DNA of 64,000 bases from positions 372,001 through 436,000 of the forward strand of contig CAWDCE010000017.1 in assembly GCA_963800725.1 (NCBI GenBank), written 5' to 3'. The translations under genes were made by a program, and so were the position numbers. The notes beneath the pieces were generated by a model that saw nothing but the letters and a program-made list of their open reading frames with translations, did not search any database and was not told where the DNA came from. Below are positions 1-8,363 of the stretch, piece after piece. The first letter of the stretch is position 1. Every line of letters begins with the position of its first letter. The DNA comes from Bog-473 sp963800725. GTDB lineage: Bacteria > Actinomycetota > Acidimicrobiia > Acidimicrobiales > RAAP-2.

Positions 1-926
1 GGTGCGCCCTGGGCGCGACGCAGTCGTCCGACGTAGGCCACATCCCCTCCAGCCGCCATGAGGGGGGTCGGGAGGTCGGTCACCACGACACCAGGTGCAG
101 CCTCGAGAATCTCGGTCGCTCGCTCAACGGAGAGCTCACGGTCGAACTCTGCCACGATTGCCGCTGAATGGCCCGTGAATACCGGGACCCGCACGCAAGT
201 ACATGTGACGGCCAGGTTGGGAAGCCCGAGGATCTTGCGGCTCTCGTTGCAGTACTTCTGCTCCTCGTCCGTCTCGAACGACCCGTCGTCGACGACGCGG
301 AACTGCAGTGGGATCACGTTGTGGGCAATCGGCACGTCGTAGACGCTCGGCTGCGGGAAGTCCACGGCGCCACCGTCAAACGTCAGATCCGCAGCCCGGT
401 CAACGGTCTTGGCCAACTGCTCGCTCAGTTCGCGCACCGCCTCAATCCCGCCACCCGAAACGGCCTGATACGTCGAGACGACGAGCCGGTTGAGTCCCGC
501 CGCGTCGTGCAGCGGCTTGAAGACCGGTATGGCCACCATCGTCGTGCAGTTCGGGTTGGCGACAATCCCTTTGGGGATCGATGACAGCGCATCGACATTG
601 GCCTCTGGCACGACCAGCGGGACGTCGGGATCCATGCGCCATGCGGAGGAATTGTCGATGACGATCGCACCGGCGGCTGCCAGGCGGGGGGCGAGCACCT
701 TGGACACCGACGCCGGCGCCGAACACAGCGCCAGATCGATACCGGACAAATCTGCGGTCTCGGCGTCTTCAACCACAATGTCGTGGTCACCGAACGGGAG
801 GGTCGAACCGGCCGAGCGGGCCGAAGCCAGGTAGCGCATCTCGTCGACCGGGAATCTGCGCTCGACCAGGATCGAGCGCAGGACCATTCCGACCTGACCG
901 GTTGCTCCAACTATGGCGATTCGCAT
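1..926 (-). CDS. asd: Aspartate-semialdehyde dehydrogenase, C-terminus cut by window edge
   Basis: Reduces aspartyl-4-phosphate to aspartate semialdehyde with NADPH, the branch point for lysine/diaminopimelate, threonine and methionine. The ATG at 926 opens with the NADP-binding loop MRIAIVGATGQVG. A DNSSAWRM segment and the catalytic-Cys motif NPNCTT follow, then the QAVSGGG stretch seen in this family. About 308 codons are present and the reading frame runs off the left end, so the C-terminus is missing. Translation is uninterrupted. The family call is confident; regulation and neighbours lie outside the window. Confidence 0.95.
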   Translation of the reverse strand, partial: MRIAIVGATGQVGMVLRSILVERRFPVDEMRYLASARSAGSTLPFGDHDIVVEDAETADLSGIDLALCSAPASVSKVLAPRLAAAGAIVIDNSSAWRMDPDVPLVVPEANVDALSSIPKGIVANPNCTTMVAIPVFKPLHDAAGLNRLVVSTYQAVSGGGIEAVRELSEQLAKTVDRAADLTFDGGAVDFPQPSVYDVPIAHNVIPLQFRVVDDGSFETDEEQKYCNESRKILGLPNLAVTCTCVRVPVFTGHSAAIVAEFDRELSVERATEILEAAPGVVVTDLPTPLMAAGGDVAYVGRLRRAQGA

Positions 927-1177
927 GGCCCCCAGTCTACGAGGGGACCAACATCGTCCCCGATCAAGCGACGGTGCCCGGCGAAGTGGGGTCCGAGAAG
1001 CGACCGAAGAATCACAATGGCGTCGAGTAAGCACGCCAATACGCCATTGTCTATTGGCACCTCGCCTGGGTCTGCTTAAGGCAAATACCGGCGCCGTCTG
1101 TCCGCGCTGATTAGCGAAAAAGGTCCGATGATGCACCGACTTGGCGCTCCGTGCGCCGGATGCCAAGATGGGCCACG

Positions 1178-1618
1178 ATGATGTCGACCACACGAATCGT
1201 GCGGGTGATGATTGCGATCGGTGTCACCGGCGTGCTGGCGGCCGGTTGTTCCAAAACACCTACGTCGGCGCCGACAACCACCACCACGCATCCTGTGGCC
1301 ACCACCACAACCACACTCGCCCTTCCCGTCGCGCCCCAACCGAGTGCGCAAGCCGCCGCAGACGCGCTGATCAACAGTTGGGCCACGGGGAACCGCCCGC
1401 AGGCGTTCTCGGTCGCCACCGCTGCCGCAGTGACGACTCTCTTCGCCGCGCCCTATACGAGTGGTCTGGTGAACTCGCGTGGATGCAACTCGAATCCGCC
1501 GATCGTGTGCGCCTACGGACCACCCGGCGGTAGTGACCCGACCGATCCGCTCTACCAGCTCCAGCTCACAAATATCCCCGCCGGATGGTACGTAAACTCG
1601 GTGCAGATCGACAACTGA
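1178..1618 (+). CDS. Small secreted lipoprotein, unknown function
   Basis: Starting at ATG 1178 the product has a short basic n-region, a hydrophobic stretch and a lipobox LAAGC, so it is probably a lipid-anchored exported protein of about 147 residues. A Thr/Pro-rich linker (TTTTTHPVATTTTT) follows, then a compact domain with two Cys and Tyr/Trp-rich C-terminal strands. In-frame GTG 1151 and ATG 1160 are alternative starts, but they would put the lipobox Cys unusually far in. I do not recognise the C-terminal domain. The gene is divergent from asd. Confidence 0.75.
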   Translation: MMSTTRIVRVMIAIGVTGVLAAGCSKTPTSAPTTTTTHPVATTTTTLALPVAPQPSAQAAADALINSWATGNRPQAFSVATAAAVTTLFAAPYTSGLVNSRGCNSNPPIVCAYGPPGGSDPTDPLYQLQLTNIPAGWYVNSVQIDN

Positions 1619-2161
1619 GGGTAGGTCGGCACGAAATTTGAACCGCCCACATGTCGAACACCGAACGTCGTGCGGGAAATCGATCCGTCGTCGATTCGGG
1701 CCGTCACCGGTGTGTCACCTTTCGTTCACCAACTGATCACCAACTTTGTGGCGCACCGGTATTACGGGGAGGCACTAACGCACCCGCACCTCGGCCCCGG
1801 ATTTGGTGATTACGAGACTCGCCGGTGGAACTGCATCCTCGCGATGCGTAATGCCTCGTCGAGTCCGAACAGGAGTGTTGCGCCACTCATGATCACCACC
1901 ACGGATCCACGACGGCTGCGCCGCAGCCCGCTCCAACCAACTTCGCCCGTGCGGCGACACGTGCCACGACGGACATGTCGGGTTGCCCCGCAATAAATAG
2001 GCGATATCCAGGGAGATATTTGATCTAATTTGCAGTACCATTTACTTGGGAATTCTGATCGTCATATGGACAAATATCGGGCGTCATGTTTCAGCGATAC
2101 CAAAGCAAATACGTGAAGCGGCGTTGGGCAAACAATCATTGTCGAGTCGAAAGGTTGCGAA
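1619..2161. other. Intergenic region, 543 bp, with PHO-box-like array and AT-rich tract
   Basis: I see no convincing gene here: the ORFs in both directions have no recognisable motif or ribosome-binding site. The left part holds the phased TCACC array at 1704-1741. The segment at about 1990-2110 is clearly AT-richer than its surroundings and probably carries the promoter of the small gene at 2162. A small RNA downstream of the array is possible but nothing in the sequence proves it. Confidence 0.6.
1704..1745 (+). promoter_or_regulatory. Candidate PHO box: four 11-bp direct repeats
   Basis: TCACC occurs at 1704, 1715, 1726 and 1737, an exact 11-bp period, with units such as GTTCACC and GATCACC. 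Actinobacterial PhoP boxes are built from 11-bp direct repeats of GTTCACC type, so this is a strong pattern match. Orientation suggests regulation of the plus strand. The nearest plus-strand gene begins 420 bp downstream. Confidence 0.6.
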
Positions 2162-2458
2162 ATGATGGACATCGACGGCTCCCTCGAAGGCTGGTTCACC
2201 GATCCCTACGGATTGCACGACGCCCGGTGGCTTTCGGCGGGCAAACCCACCCACTTGGTGCGCGACGGCGCCGTTGAAGGGAACGATCCCGCCCCCGACG
2301 AGCCGTTCAGGGTCACGCCCGTGCGCCTCGGGGACGATCCCGCGCCCGGCGACGGCAGCGATCTGCGCAGGGCTGACGACGCCGAACGTCAAGCGGGATT
2401 CGATGAAGAGAAGGCGACGCGTGGTGCATGGGATGCCTTTGATCAGAGCAATCCTTGA
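2162..2458 (+). CDS. Small hypothetical protein, about 98 aa, GWFTDP motif
   Basis: An acidic, soluble 98-residue protein with no signal peptide or membrane segment. The N-terminus reads MMDIDGSLEGWFTDPYGLHD, followed by PTHLVRDG and an Asp/Glu-rich remainder. Short actinobacterial proteins of the WFTDPFG...RWFS...PTxLVRDG type are, from memory, common hypothetical proteins; no function is known to me. AAGG at 2151-2154 lies 7 bp before ATG 2162 and supports that start, although ATG 2165 is possible. It lies downstream of the PHO-box-like array and an AT-rich probable promoter. Confidence 0.7.
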   Translation: MMDIDGSLEGWFTDPYGLHDARWLSAGKPTHLVRDGAVEGNDPAPDEPFRVTPVRLGDDPAPGDGSDLRRADDAERQAGFDEEKATRGAWDAFDQSNP

Positions 2459-2512
2459 GAATGACTCCGGGTATCACCCGGTCACGATGGCGCGCTCGCC
2501 GTTGCCTTCACT

Positions 2513-4078
2513 TCAGATCGAGGGTGGGAAGAAGCTCGTCAGGGCCCCGAAGAGCAGGTAGAGGCCGGCCGCCCACACCGGGACGAGGATGAGCCACTTG
2601 CCGAAGCGTCCGTACCATGCGGCGAGCCGGCGGTTGAAGATCCCCAAGAGCACCAAGAGACCGACGATCAAGAGGACGCCCGGGAAGATGGACCAGTTCC
2701 AGCTCGCGGTCGCTGGATTGACGATGTGGTACGCCACGGGCTTCGCCTTGGTCACCGGTTGCGCCGCCTGGCGTTGGAGCTCGCCCACCACGATCAGTCG
2801 TTGCGTGGCCGAATACTCGGGGTTGCAGGTGGTCAACGTCACCCGGTTGTCCCCGTAGTCATTGAGTACGGCAACATCGCTCGGCGACACGGCCACCGGA
2901 GTCCCTGAGACGACGTAGGTCAGCACCTCGCCCGACGTCGTCGTCAAGATGATCTTGTCCGACTTGGCCAGGTCACCCAGGCGATTGAACGGCGCACCTT
3001 GGGTCGTGCGGTGCCCGGCAATGGCGACGTTGCCCGCTTGTCCGGGCAATGCGGTCCCGATGTAGTGCCCCGGGCCTTTGTCGAGGTCGCTCTCCGCTGT
3101 GCCCATCACCACGTACTGGTCCACCCCGATCTTTGGGATCTGGATCCGGGCAATCACCGTCCCCTCCGCCGGTTGGGGAAGTTTCGCTGTCGCGGCGACG
3201 AGGACCGGTCCGGCTTTGGACGTGGCCACGTGGTGGTGGCTCGCCACCGCGGTCTGGAATTGATGACGGAGGCTGTCCTGCTCGTGGTGCTGCGCGATGG
3301 CGGTGCCCCAGAGTTGCCACGCCACGAAGAGGATCATGATTGCCCCGATGTTGCGAACCCAGGTCGACACCGTCCACAGGCGTGGATGCCCGAGCCGGGA
3401 ATGCCTGGTCTTGGTCGGCGTCAGGTCGTCGGCGTCGGCGACATCTCTGGGTGGCTCGTCGATGACGGTGGGTGCCGGAAGGGGCGGGGCGAGCAGGCCG
3501 GTGTTGGTGGCGGCCGTCGGGTCCGCCACGGTCTGCGTCTGTTCGGTCGGCGGCGCGGCCCATGGTCGGGGGGGCGGGGGCATCGGGGTGGGCGGTTGCG
3601 TGACCGCCGGCCCCGCTGGGGCGGTCACCGAGGTGGTGGGTGGAGCCTGATCCTCGACGTGAGGCCGGGGCGGTGGAGGCACCAAGGTGAGCGTTTCGCT
3701 GCTCGGCGCCGTGGGCGGGGCGGATGGACTGGCGACGGCTGGTCGCTCGGGCGCGGCCGGTGGTGCCTGGCCCCTGGTCGCGCCGGGGGGGAAATCGACT
3801 CCACCGGCGCGGTCCCGCACAGCTGCGTAGGCAGCCGCAATCATCGAACCTACGGCTCGTTCCGGCGATGAAGCTCCTTCGCCCACGCGCCTGATGGCCT
3901 CCCAATCGAGTCCGAGCTCGCCGAGGCTTGCGCCAGCGTCGCCGGTTGCTCGGCCGTGGGCGACGAGGTACTCGATGAACTCGCGGGGAAGGTCGGCGGG
4001 GGCGATGCGCAACGACTCTTCGAGTTCGTCCAAGGACAAGCCCTCGAAGGTGCGTCCCTCGTTGTGGGTGATCGACAT
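2513..4078 (-). CDS. Class E-type sortase with extra N-terminal domain
   Basis: Membrane transpeptidase that cleaves LAxTG/LPxTG-type C-terminal signals and attaches surface proteins. Numbering from ATG 4078: residues 10-90 form a soluble domain shared with the GH18-like protein at 24423; 95-230 are Pro/Thr-rich; about 245-262 is a TM helix; 310-430 is the sortase domain with His356 (AGHR), Cys418 (TLTTCNP) and Arg427 (SATQR). Two further TM helices follow (about 463-480 and 495-513), making it longer than a typical sortase. A TTG at 4105 would overlap the exosortase stop by 4 bp and may be the true start. It is the last gene of the array that encodes its probable substrates. Confidence 0.9.
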   Translation of the reverse strand: MSITHNEGRTFEGLSLDELEESLRIAPADLPREFIEYLVAHGRATGDAGASLGELGLDWEAIRRVGEGASSPERAVGSMIAAAYAAVRDRAGGVDFPPGATRGQAPPAAPERPAVASPSAPPTAPSSETLTLVPPPPRPHVEDQAPPTTSVTAPAGPAVTQPPTPMPPPPRPWAAPPTEQTQTVADPTAATNTGLLAPPLPAPTVIDEPPRDVADADDLTPTKTRHSRLGHPRLWTVSTWVRNIGAIMILFVAWQLWGTAIAQHHEQDSLRHQFQTAVASHHHVATSKAGPVLVAATAKLPQPAEGTVIARIQIPKIGVDQYVVMGTAESDLDKGPGHYIGTALPGQAGNVAIAGHRTTQGAPFNRLGDLAKSDKIILTTTSGEVLTYVVSGTPVAVSPSDVAVLNDYGDNRVTLTTCNPEYSATQRLIVVGELQRQAAQPVTKAKPVAYHIVNPATASWNWSIFPGVLLIVGLLVLLGIFNRRLAAWYGRFGKWLILVPVWAAGLYLLFGALTSFFPPSI

Positions 4079-4101
4079 AGCGAGCGGTCTCAGCCTGACA
4101 C

Positions 4102-5874
4102 TCAAACGGATTGTCGGGCCAGCACGCCCGCGCTGTGGGTCGCCTGGCGATGGATCATCTCGCGCGCGTAGGCAATGAGGAAATTCTGATTCTCGAGCAA
4201 GGTCAGTTCCTTCGGATTCGATGCGCTGAGACTCCCGGCCAGACTGCGGATCCTGGCCTGGCTGTCTTCGGTTGCCGGAGCGATCAGTCCTCGTTGGTTC
4301 TGGACATAGAGGACGATCCGCTCATAGACGGTGCTCGATTCAGATCGCACCGGCAGGATCCAATAGACGATGGACCAACTCCCGTACTTCTGCGACGTGT
4401 ACGCCAGCGCCTGGCCCGTGACCCCGCCACCGAGGCTCACTTGGGAGACATTGGCCAGGGAATACCCGTGGAACGCGTAGCACTGCTCGATCCCGAAGGC
4501 GGAAAACGACTGGAGGTCCGGCGTGTTGATGACATCGGCCACCACCTCGGTGGTCGCATGGAGGTCACCCCCCGTCCGTGGATAGAGCGTGTAGCGGTTC
4601 CAGGTCGAGAGATCCCCAAAAAGTGGCTTGGCCCACGCGAACGTCGTCTGGTAGCGGCCCTGCCAACCGACCGGGGTCACCGGGTCGTTGATATAGGAGA
4701 CCAGCTTGGACTCCCCGGCGACGTTGGCCACAAGGTTGTAGCTGCGCAACCCCAAATTGCTCGCGCCAAGCACGATGCCGAGCGTGAGGACGACGGCGAC
4801 GGCGACGTAGACCTTGGGCACGGCGGGCGGCCGCTTGGGAGCGCCGGGCTCGGGACCAGGTGTCGAAGCCACCGGGCGCGGTGACGGTGTCGCCACCGGC
4901 TCACCGATGCCGATGCGCATGCCGAGCGGCTTGATGCACAAGATCATCACGCACACGCCGATGGAGAAGGTCACCAGCCCAATGAACGGGTGCAGCACAT
5001 TGATGGCGATCTTCTCGCCGAAGTGGTGCCCGGCCCAGAAGATGAAGGTGATTCGCCCGAGGTTGATGATCCACAACAAACACATCCCCCCGAAAAGCCA
5101 GAGGCACTTGGTCAGCAGCGGGCCACGAACAATGGCCCCGAAGGCGGCACCGACCAAGAGGAACCCGACCACACTCGAAACCCCCGAACAGGCCGAGACG
5201 ACGCTGAGGGTGAACGGGTGGCCGTGGTACACGATCGAATAGACCTGGTTGTCGAGGCTCGGCACGGGCTTGGCGACGTGGACCACCTTCAAGATGTGGG
5301 CGATGCCGAACAAGGTGGCCGATGTGAACCCGTTGAGGAGCCGGAGCAGCACCGAGGTGTAGGGGTAGGGCCAGGCCAAGAACAAAAAGGCAATGGCCAG
5401 CTTCTGGCGCCACAGCACCCGCAACCCGAAAATGACCGCAACCGCACCGGCCACGAAGAAGGGCAGGGTCAACAGGTCGATGCGCCACACCCAAAAGAGC
5501 GCCGACAGCTTGAAGGGGAGAAGGTAATTGACGAAGAGCGCCGCGGCCATCAGAGGGACACCGACGATGTAGTCGGTCTGGCGGTCATGGATCTCGGGCT
5601 CGGGCTTGATGGGGCGGGCATGGACGGCGGCCAGCGCGAGTGAGATCAGTGGTACGAGACTCACGTACGCAAGCGGGGTGTCGAGACCCGCCAGCTGCCA
5701 GAGCGTCGTCAGCGAGTAGTTGTAGGCAACGACGACGACACCGATCAGCACCACCATCTGGATGGTTGTCCGGGTCCTCGGCGATGCGTCGAGCCAGCGT
5801 GCTTGCGCCGACGCACGGGTTCTGGCCAGAGCAGTCCTGACGCCAACCGGGCGGGCGGCGGCATGTTGGCTCAT
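4102..5874 (-). CDS. Exosortase/archaeosortase-family protein with C-terminal EpsI-like region
   Basis: Multi-pass membrane cysteine transpeptidase-like enzyme; exosortases process proteins with PEP-CTERM-like tails. About eight TM helices occupy residues 37-320. The family triad is visible: Cys229 in SACSG, Arg274 in NLGR and His295 in LHP. After a Pro-rich linker and another TM (about 352-372), residues 375-570 form an extracytoplasmic region that resembles EpsI (DUF3485) proteins, which often accompany or are fused to exosortases; this part is less certain. The gene is 69 bp downstream of pstB and overlaps or abuts the sortase gene. No LAxTG protein would be expected to need it; a PEVP-tailed protein at 18515 is a candidate substrate. 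Confidence 0.88.
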   Translation of the reverse strand: MSQHAAARPVGVRTALARTRASAQARWLDASPRTRTTIQMVVLIGVVVVAYNYSLTTLWQLAGLDTPLAYVSLVPLISLALAAVHARPIKPEPEIHDRQTDYIVGVPLMAAALFVNYLLPFKLSALFWVWRIDLLTLPFFVAGAVAVIFGLRVLWRQKLAIAFLFLAWPYPYTSVLLRLLNGFTSATLFGIAHILKVVHVAKPVPSLDNQVYSIVYHGHPFTLSVVSACSGVSSVVGFLLVGAAFGAIVRGPLLTKCLWLFGGMCLLWIINLGRITFIFWAGHHFGEKIAINVLHPFIGLVTFSIGVCVMILCIKPLGMRIGIGEPVATPSPRPVASTPGPEPGAPKRPPAVPKVYVAVAVVLTLGIVLGASNLGLRSYNLVANVAGESKLVSYINDPVTPVGWQGRYQTTFAWAKPLFGDLSTWNRYTLYPRTGGDLHATTEVVADVINTPDLQSFSAFGIEQCYAFHGYSLANVSQVSLGGGVTGQALAYTSQKYGSWSIVYWILPVRSESSTVYERIVLYVQNQRGLIAPATEDSQARIRSLAGSLSASNPKELTLLENQNFLIAYAREMIHRQATHSAGVLARQSV

Positions 5875-5943
5875 CGGCGACGGCCTCGAGCAGTCTCGGT
5901 CGGATCTCTCACCATGGCGGGACTGTGCCTGTGATGGTCCGGG

Positions 5944-6785
5944 TCATCCAAAGACTCCATGGACGTAGTCCGACGTGCGGGGGTCGATCGGGTCGTTAAA
6001 CATCCGCTCGGTTGGACCGGCTTCGACGATATGTCCGGGCATCCCCTCGCCGTCGACCAGGAAGAGCGCGGAATTGTCGCGATACGCGTTGGGCTTGTTG
6101 CATGTTGTGCGTCACGATGACGATCGTGATTTCGTCGCAGAGTTCCTTGATGGTCCCCTCAATGACGCTGGTCGAGATCGGGTCGAGCGCCGAGCACGGC
6201 TCATCCATCAACAAGACGCGGGGCCGAACCGCCAGAGAGCGTGCGATACACAGCCGCTGTAGCTGTCCACCCGAGAGCGCGGCTCCCGATTCGTTGAGAC
6301 GATTGCGGGTCTCGCGCCATAGGCCGGCGCGCTCGAGGCATTCGCGCACCAGGGCGTCGGGATTGGCCACCTTGGTGCCCGAGAGACGAAGCCCTGAGAG
6401 GACATTTTGGGCGATGGTCATGGACGGAAACGGATTGGGCCGTTGGAACACCATCCCAATGCGCAGGCGCGTCTCAGTGACGCGCAATGCCGGGCCATAG
6501 ACGTCGACGTCGTCCAGGTGGACTGACCCGGACAGACGCGGCACTCGGAACAAGTTCATGCATGCGGTTGAGGATCCGCAAGAAGGTCGATTTTCCGCAA
6601 CCCGATGGACCGATGAGGGCGGTGACCTTGCGGGGCTCCATGGCCAGCGTCACCCGCTCGAGCACCTTGTTCGACCCGAACCAGGCGCTGACATTGGTCG
6701 CCTGCAGCGACGCGGGGCTCGTTCGGCTTCGATCCGGTGCGCTGTCGGTCTCGATGGTCGGTGGGCTCGGTGCGATCTGCGTCAT
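5944..6785 (-). CDS. pstB: Phosphate ABC transporter ATP-binding protein PstB (copy 1), two frameshifts
   Basis: Cytoplasmic ATPase of the high-affinity phosphate importer. Starting at ATG 6785 (MTQIAPSPP) the first frame carries Walker A GPSGCGKST. The frame changes near 6550, after NRMHELVP. The second frame carries MVFQRPNPFP, the signature ALSGGQLQR and Walker B VLLMDEP. A second change near 6080, an apparent extra C after QQAQRVS, is needed to read the expected NSALFLVDGEG end and the final DYVHGVFG with TGA at 5944-5946. All catalytic motifs survive, so sequencing error is more likely than decay, but an inactive gene cannot be excluded. It lies between the PstS-like gene and the exosortase gene. 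Confidence 0.85.
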
Positions 6786-6845
6786 CACCGCACCGCCTTG
6801 GTCATCCACATGGCCGTTGTCCCTTCCTCGAAGACAGTCCGGTCG

Positions 6846-8327
6846 TCATCGGCGGGCCGCCCTACGCCTGATCAGGCGCCGCGACGTTTCACCGATTGCC
6901 AGCAACGCCAGTCCCGAGACGAAGAGGGGAAGCGGGTTGGCCCCGGTGAACGCCAGGCTGCTGCCTGACGAAGCGCTGCCGTCCCCCGAACTCGAGGCGC
7001 CCCCTCCCGATGTCGAACTCCCCCCCGATGAACCACCCGGGGTCGTCGTGGTCGTCGTCGTCGTGGTGGTCGGATCTGAAGCGGCCTCTTGGTCAAGCTG
7101 CTGGGCCACCGCGAGGTCGGCGCTTGCCATGGCCTTGGTCGCCGGTGCTCCTCCGAGTGAGGCGATGTCCGCCTGACCCTTCGTGCCGACCGCGTAGCGG
7201 ATGAACTGGGCCAGTGCTGTGGCCTTGGCGCCTGCGAGCCCGTTGAGGGGCACCACCAGATAACTCTGCATCATTAACGAGGAGTTGTAGGCCGTGGCGT
7301 CCGACGCGCTGGCGTTGAAGGTGACCAGATTGTTGGTCGTCGGGTCGGCCGTGGCGGCCAAGGTGGCCTCGCCTTCAGTGGCTGCGCCAGACGTCGCCGA
7401 CGGTGCCACAAAGGAACCTTGGGCATTCTGGATCGCCGCGGTGGGAAGGTTCCACACCACGCCGCTCAGGGGATCGCCGGTCCATACCGAGGCCACCGGT
7501 AAGGCCGCACCGAGCGTCAGGAGGGAGGCCTCGGTGCTCGGCGCATTGGTCTGTGGGTTGATCGCGATCACCTTGCCGATGAGGTTCTGGTCACCGCCGG
7601 GAATGGAAGGCTTCGCATAGGGCCACAGCTCGCTCGGCGTCACATCGGTCGTGAGCGCGTTGGACCCCTTTTGCGCATTGTCGAGGCCAGCCTGGAACAG
7701 GGCCTTCGATGCCGTGGTGCTGTCGAGGTAGGACATGAGAACGGAGTTCTCCATTGTCGGATCGTCATTGGCCCACAACGAGATGGGCGTGGCGTCGGCT
7801 GTCGTGCCCGGCGTCGAACACTGAATGCGTGGGTCGCCCCAACTCTGCAGCGGGTCGGTGGCGTCGAATCCGAAGATCTGCGCAACTTCCGTCAAGGTGA
7901 GCGGGATGTGTTGGCAGTACTGGTTCGAGTTGATGGTCGTGGTGCCCTGGTAGCTGGCGTCGGGGACCAAGGTGACGATGGCGAGTGGTGACGCGGCGAA
8001 GGGCACGTAGGCGAAGGAACGGCCATTGGCCTTGGCCTTGGCTGCCTCGGCCGCGGTCAAGGGTCGCTCGGTGACCGCGAAGTCCGCGTTGAACGTGTTG
8101 GGCGCCGTGCCCACGAAGTCCGCAATGGCGGCATCATTGTTGACGTCGGTGTACGACCCGAATTCCGGCGTCAGGTTCGCTCCGTCGTCTTGGAGCAACT
8201 TGTCCATGACCGGGACCATGGCCCCACCGCCCTCACCGAGCACCGTGTCGGCGGGGATCGCCGCATGCGCGGACTGGCCTCGGGGGCCGATCAAGGCGAC
8301 GGCCGAGACGCTCACGATTGCCACCAT
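6846..8327 (-). CDS. PstS-like substrate-binding protein with LAFTG sortase anchor
   Basis: A 493-residue exported protein with a hydrophobic N-terminus (signal peptide ending near AHA) and a periplasmic-binding-type body that resembles PstS (GGGAMVPVMDKLL, SLWANDDPTMENS). A Thr10 tract and a Gly/Ser-rich linker lead to LAFTG at residues 457-461, then a TM helix and RRLIRRRAARR. This tripartite end is a sortase signal; LAxTG is the class E preference. AGGAGGA stands 11 bp before the ATG. It lies 36 bp after the LPNTG-anchored PstS gene. Its phosphate-binding residues are not clear, so the ligand is uncertain. Confidence 0.8.
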   Translation of the reverse strand: MVAIVSVSAVALIGPRGQSAHAAIPADTVLGEGGGAMVPVMDKLLQDDGANLTPEFGSYTDVNNDAAIADFVGTAPNTFNADFAVTERPLTAAEAAKAKANGRSFAYVPFAASPLAIVTLVPDASYQGTTTINSNQYCQHIPLTLTEVAQIFGFDATDPLQSWGDPRIQCSTPGTTADATPISLWANDDPTMENSVLMSYLDSTTASKALFQAGLDNAQKGSNALTTDVTPSELWPYAKPSIPGGDQNLIGKVIAINPQTNAPSTEASLLTLGAALPVASVWTGDPLSGVVWNLPTAAIQNAQGSFVAPSATSGAATEGEATLAATADPTTNNLVTFNASASDATAYNSSLMMQSYLVVPLNGLAGAKATALAQFIRYAVGTKGQADIASLGGAPATKAMASADLAVAQQLDQEAASDPTTTTTTTTTTPGGSSGGSSTSGGGASSSGDGSASSGSSLAFTGANPLPLFVSGLALLAIGETSRRLIRRRAARR

Positions 8328-8363
8328 GGCGAGCGCGGTCCTCCTGCAGGGGTCCGGGCGAAC

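Noticed and set aside
1670..1996. Possible gene inside the intergenic region
   Set aside because: No ribosome-binding site, no motif, and odd residue composition; it also overlaps the phased PHO-box array.
7040..7085. Simple tandem repeat
   Set aside because: It merely encodes the Thr10 linker of the PstS-like surface protein.
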